From: Candidatus Aenigmatarchaeota archaeon
GTDB lineage: Archaea; Aenigmatarchaeota; Aenigmatarchaeia; QMZP01; JAFGSV01
NCBI GenBank assembly: GCA_020343635.1
Contig: CP070804.1
Span: 307,857-313,144 of the forward strand
DNA: 5,288 bases
Reading direction: 5' to 3'
The notes under the pieces were generated by a model. It was not told where the DNA came from and did no database searches. It saw only the letters and a program-made list of their open reading frames with translations. Both the position numbers and the translations under genes were made by a program. This document shows, piece by piece, positions 3,607 to 5,288 of this stretch. How positions within the stretch are numbered: position 1 is the first letter of the stretch; every line of letters starts with the position of its first letter.

Positions 3607-5288
3607 GATAATGGCGGCTACGGTTTTGATGGTTTTTGCTTTAGCATTGTCTGCAAATCCTGTGAGCGCTTCCGGGACGGATCTCTATGATCTCATAGTC
3701 TCCAAGAACAACCTCTACTTGGATGGTGACACGAACAGCGACTACATTGTCAACGAGACTGACTTAGCCGAGATAGGAAGGATTTTCGGCACGAGTGAAA
3801 TAGAACCGGAAGATGCTTCTGTAGACCTTAACAAAGACGATGTCATAGACATAATAGATCTTGCAACTACCGGTGTAAACTTCGGGAGTGTGCTGTTCAG
3901 TACAGCTAGTACAAACAACACCATTCAGCTTTCAGTGGAACCAAGCGAAACGAGGGTCGAACCGGGGACAGTCTTTGATATCGACATAGTAATAGACACT
4001 GATGACAAGGTATTCGGCGGTTCGATTATAATAAGCTACGAGCCGACATTTCTCAATGCAACGGATGCCTATGAAGGCGATTTCCTTGGGGGAGACGGTG
4101 CAAGCACCTATCCCATAATAATGATAGATCAGGATAAGGGAAATGTGTTCTACGACAGCACAAGGTTCGGAACTGATGTAGGCATTAGCGGAACAGGAAA
4201 CCTTCTTGTTATAACATTCGAAGCCCTTGCAGAAGGCACATCTCCGGTGGACATAGAGGATACAGAATTCGTGGACGAGACATTCGCGATTATATCACCC
4301 GTTTACACAACCAACGGAACAGTTGAGGTCAATGTAAACGATGCACCTGTGATAGCCCCGATACCAAACAAGAATGTCGATGAGGCGACAACAATCAGTT
4401 TCGACGTTACGGTCACTGATGCTGACGGTGATGATCCGGTCCTCTCTGTCGACTCAGGACCGGGTTCCATGACAGGAAACACATATTCATACACACCCGA
4501 CTGGGACCCCAACCACGATGATGAGGTCTACGGCGTCACTATACTGGCTGATGACGGTTACGGAGGGACAGATACGGAATTCTTCCAGCTCACTGTTAAT
4601 GATGTCAACAGAGACCCGACGATAGGGAATATAAACAACAAGAACGTTGACGAGGGCCAGACACTCTCATTCACGGTGTCAGGCTCAGACCCGGAAAATG
4701 ACGAACTCTCCTATACGGTCATTTCAGGACCCGGTTCCATGACAGGGGACACGTATTCATACAGTCCAGGATGGGACACCAACCATGCTGACGAGGTTCA
4801 TACTGTGGAGATAGAGGCCACAGACGGTTACGGCGGCACCGATACGGAAACATTCCAGGTTACAGTAAACGATGTCAACAGGCCGCCTAACATAGACTCC
4901 TTCACACCAACGGACACAACCCCATCAGTAGATGAAGGCTCATCCCTCTCGTTCAGCGTAACTGCAAGCGACCCTGACGGCGATACCCTCTCCTACACAT
5001 GGAAACTTGACGGTGCAAACGTAGGAACAGGCAACTCTTACACATACTCACCCGGATTTGCAGATTCAGGTACTCATACAGTTTCCGTGACAGTCTCTGA
5101 CGGCAATGGAGGCACTGACACGCAGTCATGGACGGTTACCGTCAACAATGTCAACAGGCCCCCGACTATAGACTCCTTCACACCAACGGACACAACCCCA
5201 TCAGTAGATGAAGGCTCATCCCTCTCGTTCAGCGTAACTGCAAGCGACCCTGACGGCGATACCCTCTCCTACACATGGAAACTTGACG
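3599..5288 (+). CDS. Secreted dockerin-cohesin protein with tandem cadherin/PKD-like repeats (runs off right edge)
   Basis: This frame is open from ATG 3599 to the window end (563 codons, no stop). Residues 1-25 are a signal peptide (MRKIMAATVLMVFALALS..., cleavage near SAS-G26). Residues 42-97 are a dockerin with two calcium loops. Loop 1 is D44-x-N46-x-D48...D55-L56, and loop 2 is D76-x-N78-x-D80...D87-L88, each followed by a helix ending in FG. Residues 109-244 are a cohesin (LSVEPSETRVEPG, FDIDIVIDTDD, IIISYEPTFLNATD, GTGNLLVITFEA). From residue 248, tandem repeats of 90-92 residues follow, each ending DVNR or NVNR, with DPDGD and DGxGGTD motifs as in cadherin-like/PKD-like surface domains. 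ATGCGTAA overlaps the preceding stop by 8 nt, which implies translational coupling; GGGGTTGTGA upstream may help initiation. ATG at 3611 is an alternative start. Carrying both partner domains, it could bind the upstream cohesin and also self-associate. The C-terminal end, any catalytic domain and the total repeat number are not visible. Confidence 0.9.
   Translation, partial: MRKIMAATVLMVFALALSANPVSASGTDLYDLIVSKNNLYLDGDTNSDYIVNETDLAEIGRIFGTSEIEPEDASVDLNKDDVIDIIDLATTGVNFGSVLFSTASTNNTIQLSVEPSETRVEPGTVFDIDIVIDTDDKVFGGSIIISYEPTFLNATDAYEGDFLGGDGASTYPIIMIDQDKGNVFYDSTRFGTDVGISGTGNLLVITFEALAEGTSPVDIEDTEFVDETFAIISPVYTTNGTVEVNVNDAPVIAPIPNKNVDEATTISFDVTVTDADGDDPVLSVDSGPGSMTGNTYSYTPDWDPNHDDEVYGVTILADDGYGGTDTEFFQLTVNDVNRDPTIGNINNKNVDEGQTLSFTVSGSDPENDELSYTVISGPGSMTGDTYSYSPGWDTNHADEVHTVEIEATDGYGGTDTETFQVTVNDVNRPPNIDSFTPTDTTPSVDEGSSLSFSVTASDPDGDTLSYTWKLDGANVGTGNSYTYSPGFADSGTHTVSVTVSDGNGGTDTQSWTVTVNNVNRPPTIDSFTPTDTTPSVDEGSSLSFSVTASDPDGDTLSYTWKLD
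4892..5012 (+). repeat. 121-bp exact direct repeat, copy 1 (in R3)
   Basis: From ATAGACTCC to the window end, the second copy at 5168-5288 matches this stretch base for base at an offset of 276 bp, exactly one 92-codon repeat unit. The match may continue past the window. R1 and R2 are related mainly at the protein level and differ at many synonymous sites, so this pair is much younger. Confidence 0.95.
5168..5288 (+). repeat. 121-bp exact direct repeat, copy 2 (in R4, cut by window end)
   Basis: This copy is identical to 4892-5012 and is cut by the window edge, so the true repeat may be longer. Just upstream the two copies share GTCAACAGGCC and then differ in a few bases (CGCCTAAC against CCCCGACT). 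Such identity can also collapse or break short-read assemblies here. Confidence 0.95.

Larger units (their letters stand above)
4340..5288 (+). repeat. Tandem cadherin/PKD-like coding repeats R1-R4
   Basis: The units are R1 4340-4612 (91 residues), R2 4613-4882 (90), R3 4883-5158 (92) and R4 5159-5288 (cut by the window end). R1 and R2 are one subtype: opening INNKNVDE/IPNKNVDE, shared GPGSMTG and YSY.P.WD.NH..EV, then DGYGGTDTE. R3 and R4 are another subtype: opening IDSFTPTDTTPSVDEG, DPDGDTLSYTWKLDG, with R3 continuing to DGNGGTDTQSW. All complete units end in TVN(D/N)VNR. The acidic DPDGD and DG.GG turns suggest calcium-stabilised interdomain junctions, as in cadherin-like domains. The units presumably form an extended extracellular stalk. 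Confidence 0.88.

Noticed and set aside
3742..4512. Minus-strand ORFs 3742-3924 and 4303-4512
   Set aside because: They are antisense to the dockerin-cohesin gene and have no recognisable features.
4340..5288. CRISPR array or mobile-element repeats
   Set aside because: The repeat units are 270-276 bp, in frame and protein-coding, with no spacers. No transposase or terminal inverted repeats are present.
2698..5288. A classical cellulosome locus
   Set aside because: No glycoside hydrolase, carbohydrate-binding module or multi-cohesin scaffoldin is visible. Genes outside the window could change this.

Overview
The window looks like a piece of an archaeal chromosome. The evidence is AT-rich TATA-like boxes upstream of genes, short or nearly absent leaders, a tRNA with no encoded CCA, a MinD-type ATPase opening of the kind common in archaea, a CBS-pair protein ending in a zinc ribbon, and secreted proteins rich in N-X-S/T sequons. 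The lineage cannot be fixed from this sequence. The MinD segment 'DGNLTTANLG' reminds me of DPANN and some euryarchaeal sequences, which is a weak hint only.

Layout. Positions 1-236 (minus) hold the N-terminal part of a MinD/ParA-family ATPase that runs off the left edge. Positions 320-394 (minus) hold a tRNA-Arg(CCT), whose probable TATA box overlaps the stop codon of the next gene. Positions 418-1989 (minus) encode a secreted lamin-tail-domain protein. It lies 12 nt downstream of a CBS-pair/zinc-ribbon gene (2002-2553, minus), so these two probably form an operon. A region of about 140 bp (2554-2697) is a divergent promoter region.

To its right, two plus-strand genes overlap by 8 nt. The first (2698-3606) encodes a membrane-anchored or secreted protein with an acidic stalk, a Gly/Ser linker, an eight-cysteine module and a C-terminal cohesin domain. 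The second starts at 3599 and stays open to the right edge (at least 563 codons). It encodes a signal peptide, a two-repeat dockerin with intact calcium loops, a second cohesin, and then at least four tandem cadherin/PKD-like repeats of about 91 residues.

The most interesting content is this coupled cohesin / dockerin-cohesin pair. I see no glycoside hydrolase in the window, so it is best read as a non-cellulosomal cell-surface assembly. The anchored cohesin could dock the second protein. Because the second protein carries both partner domains, it could also join copies of itself, with the repeat array projecting outward. Archaeal cohesins and dockerins are known (Archaeoglobus fulgidus), so the domains are not new. 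The architecture and the role proposed here are inference. The two rightmost repeats share a 121-bp exact DNA repeat, pointing to recent duplication or gene conversion.
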